Assembly (NCBI GenBank): GCA_049511115.1
Contig: JBEKYH010000272.1
Location: forward strand, 1 to 7,029
Source of the DNA: JBEKYH01 sp049511115
GTDB taxonomy: Bacteria > Planctomycetota > Phycisphaerae > Tepidisphaerales > Tepidisphaeraceae
Length of the DNA stretch: 7,029 nt
Direction: 5' to 3'
Under the pieces are notes generated by a model. That model was not told the DNA's origin and did no database searches. It saw nothing but the letters and a program-made list of their open reading frames with translations. Made by a program: the position numbers and the translations under genes. How positions within the stretch are numbered: position 1 is the stretch's first letter; every line of letters starts with the position of its first letter. Positions 5,776-7,029 of this stretch are shown in pieces.

Positions 5776-7029
5776 TTATTTTCTTCTCCGCCCCAGGAGC
5801 AAGCCGGCGCCCGCCGCGAGCAGCGCGGCGGACACGGGTTCGGGCACGTTGTCGCTTTGGCTCGATTGCACTTCGGCAAGGGCGAGATTCCAGGCGGCGA
5901 TGAATGAGCCGGGGAGTTGTTCGAGCTGGCCGGCGTTCAGCGTCTGGTTGAAATTCTGGGCGACCAGTAGCAGGTCGGCGAAGTTGACCACGCCGTCGTA
6001 ATTGAAATCGCCGTCGGCCCAGTCGATGGGGTTGCCGTGGGTGTCGAGGGTGTGGTTAAAGTTTTGGGCGACGACCAATAGGTCGGCAAAGTTTACTGTG
6101 CCATCGAGGTTTGCGTCGCCGGCAAGCGTGTATTCGACGAGCACCTGATTTGGGCCGGCGGCTGTGCCTTGATCTATGTTTCCATCGGCATAGCCAACTG
6201 CATATCGACCCGGATTCAATGCCGCCACGCTGCTGTCGATGCCGGGACCAGTCCATGTGTCGTTGGCGTAGCCGGTGGTGAGCCATTGCCGGATCGCAAC
6301 GGCGGGGCTGTTGCCGGGGGTGTAGTTGATGGCCAGCGCGTTGTTGGTAATGTCGACCGTTGAACCGGGGTTGATGGTTAACGAGGAGGTCGTCATCAGG
6401 CCGACGCCGCTGGGAAGTTGCATGGTTGCGGGAGTTGCAGCCGTGCCCACTGTCACCGCTGGCACGCCGGTCAGGGTTGCGACGCCGGTGGTGTAGAGTT
6501 TGGAGAGATTGAATGTATAGCCGGGCGCAGTCGTCGTCGTGGCGAATTGGTTGCCGGCCGCGAGCGGCGCGTTGCAGTTGAAGAGCTGGAAGGTCGTGCC
6601 GAGGAGACTGCCGGGCGCGACGTCCGAGGCGAATTCGAGGTCGAGCGTGCCGTTGAAGGCGGGGGTCACGCCGGGGGCGAAGCCGACGGGGGAGGTCCAG
6701 TTTTGATCCAACTGGAATTGCAGAGTGGATGCCGGGTCGAACGTGGCGAATGTTTGGACCGTAACGGGGATTGCATTGTTTCGGATTACAAGTGTCTCGT
6801 TCGGGCCCAATGCCAAGCCTTGGATAGACCCATCGGGCAGGATCGTGTTTTGTGCGATCGTGCTGGCGACGGGCGACCAGTAACGGGCACCGCGTAGATC
6901 CGCCTGGCTGAAGTCGGTGCTGGACAGAACGTCGCCGGGAAAGCTGGCATTCGCTAGGTTTGCGCCTGTGAATTCCGTACCGGTCAGAATCGAGTTACCA
7001 AAGATGGCAAACACGAGGTTCTCGTCAGC
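5776..7029 (-). CDS. Secreted dockerin / PEP-CTERM protein with pentapeptide-like repeats (5' end missing)
   Basis: The frame is open to the right edge, so the start and signal peptide are outside. A GTG at 7014 lies in mid-repeat and is an unlikely start. Of 417 visible residues, 1-50 are pentapeptide-like (TGTEF, TGANL, ANASF, SSTDF, SQADL, RGARY), the pattern that builds a right-handed beta-helix. Residues 51-240 are a Thr/Ala/Gly-rich, beta-type region of unknown fold. Residues 246-281 carry IRQWLTTGY, WTGPGIDSS and AVGYADG, a pattern I recall from planctomycete exported proteins. Residues 304-325 and 340-361 are two dockerin-like calcium loops, GDANLDGTVNFADLL and GDFNYDGVVNFADLL. The end (395-417) is a PEP-CTERM signal: VPEP, a short hydrophobic helix, then RRRK, used for export and for sorting by an exosortase. 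The function is unknown. It may bind a cohesin-like partner or sit at the cell surface. Confidence 0.85.
   Translation of the reverse strand, partial: ADENLVFAIFGNSILTGTEFTGANLANASFPGDVLSSTDFSQADLRGARYWSPVASTIAQNTILPDGSIQGLALGPNETLVIRNNAIPVTVQTFATFDPASTLQFQLDQNWTSPVGFAPGVTPAFNGTLDLEFASDVAPGSLLGTTFQLFNCNAPLAAGNQFATTTTAPGYTFNLSKLYTTGVATLTGVPAVTVGTAATPATMQLPSGVGLMTTSSLTINPGSTVDITNNALAINYTPGNSPAVAIRQWLTTGYANDTWTGPGIDSSVAALNPGRYAVGYADGNIDQGTAAGPNQVLVEYTLAGDANLDGTVNFADLLVVAQNFNHTLDTHGNPIDWADGDFNYDGVVNFADLLLVAQNFNQTLNAGQLEQLPGSFIAAWNLALAEVQSSQSDNVPEPVSAALLAAGAGLLLGRRRK

Overview
The window looks like a chromosomal housekeeping segment of a planctomycete, probably a Pirellulales-like lineage. The reasons are a GC-rich coding sequence, an exported protein that carries both a type I dockerin pair and a PEP-CTERM tail, and gene-free stretches filled with short GC-rich palindromic repeats. 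The exact genus cannot be told from the sequence alone.

Layout from left to right. The left edge holds a strong sigma70-type promoter on the minus strand, firing out of the window, with a perfect palindrome laid over its -10 box. Next come a minus-strand tRNA-Lys(CTT) with its own promoter and a divergent plus-strand exopolyphosphatase/guanosine pentaphosphatase (Ppx/GppA) gene with a C-terminal HD domain. That gene converges on the minus-strand pnp gene (polynucleotide phosphorylase). The two are separated by a 138-base gap containing a long hairpin that is a good terminator for pnp. Upstream of pnp, on the same strand, is rpsO (ribosomal protein S15), giving the widely conserved rpsO-pnp order. 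The 367 bases between them hold a strong short stem-loop and an inverted set of 24-base repeat units. Upstream of rpsO, 536 gene-free bases hold the rpsO promoter and leader and two palindromic repeat elements. The right end is the 3' part of a minus-strand gene for a secreted protein: pentapeptide-like repeats, a beta-rich middle, two dockerin-type calcium loops and a PEP-CTERM tail. Its start lies outside the window.

How the genes fit together. S15 and PNPase link ribosome assembly to RNA turnover. Ppx/GppA acts on polyphosphate and/or pppGpp and so belongs to phosphate storage and stringent signalling. The tRNA gene is a further translation gene. The secreted protein is unrelated to these and belongs to the envelope or exported proteome.

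No clearly new multi-gene system is visible. The most interesting signals are non-coding: the two-way repeat unit between rpsO and pnp, the nested inverted repeat element upstream of rpsO, the promoter-operator palindrome at the left edge, and the Gly/Arg/His-rich tail of PNPase.
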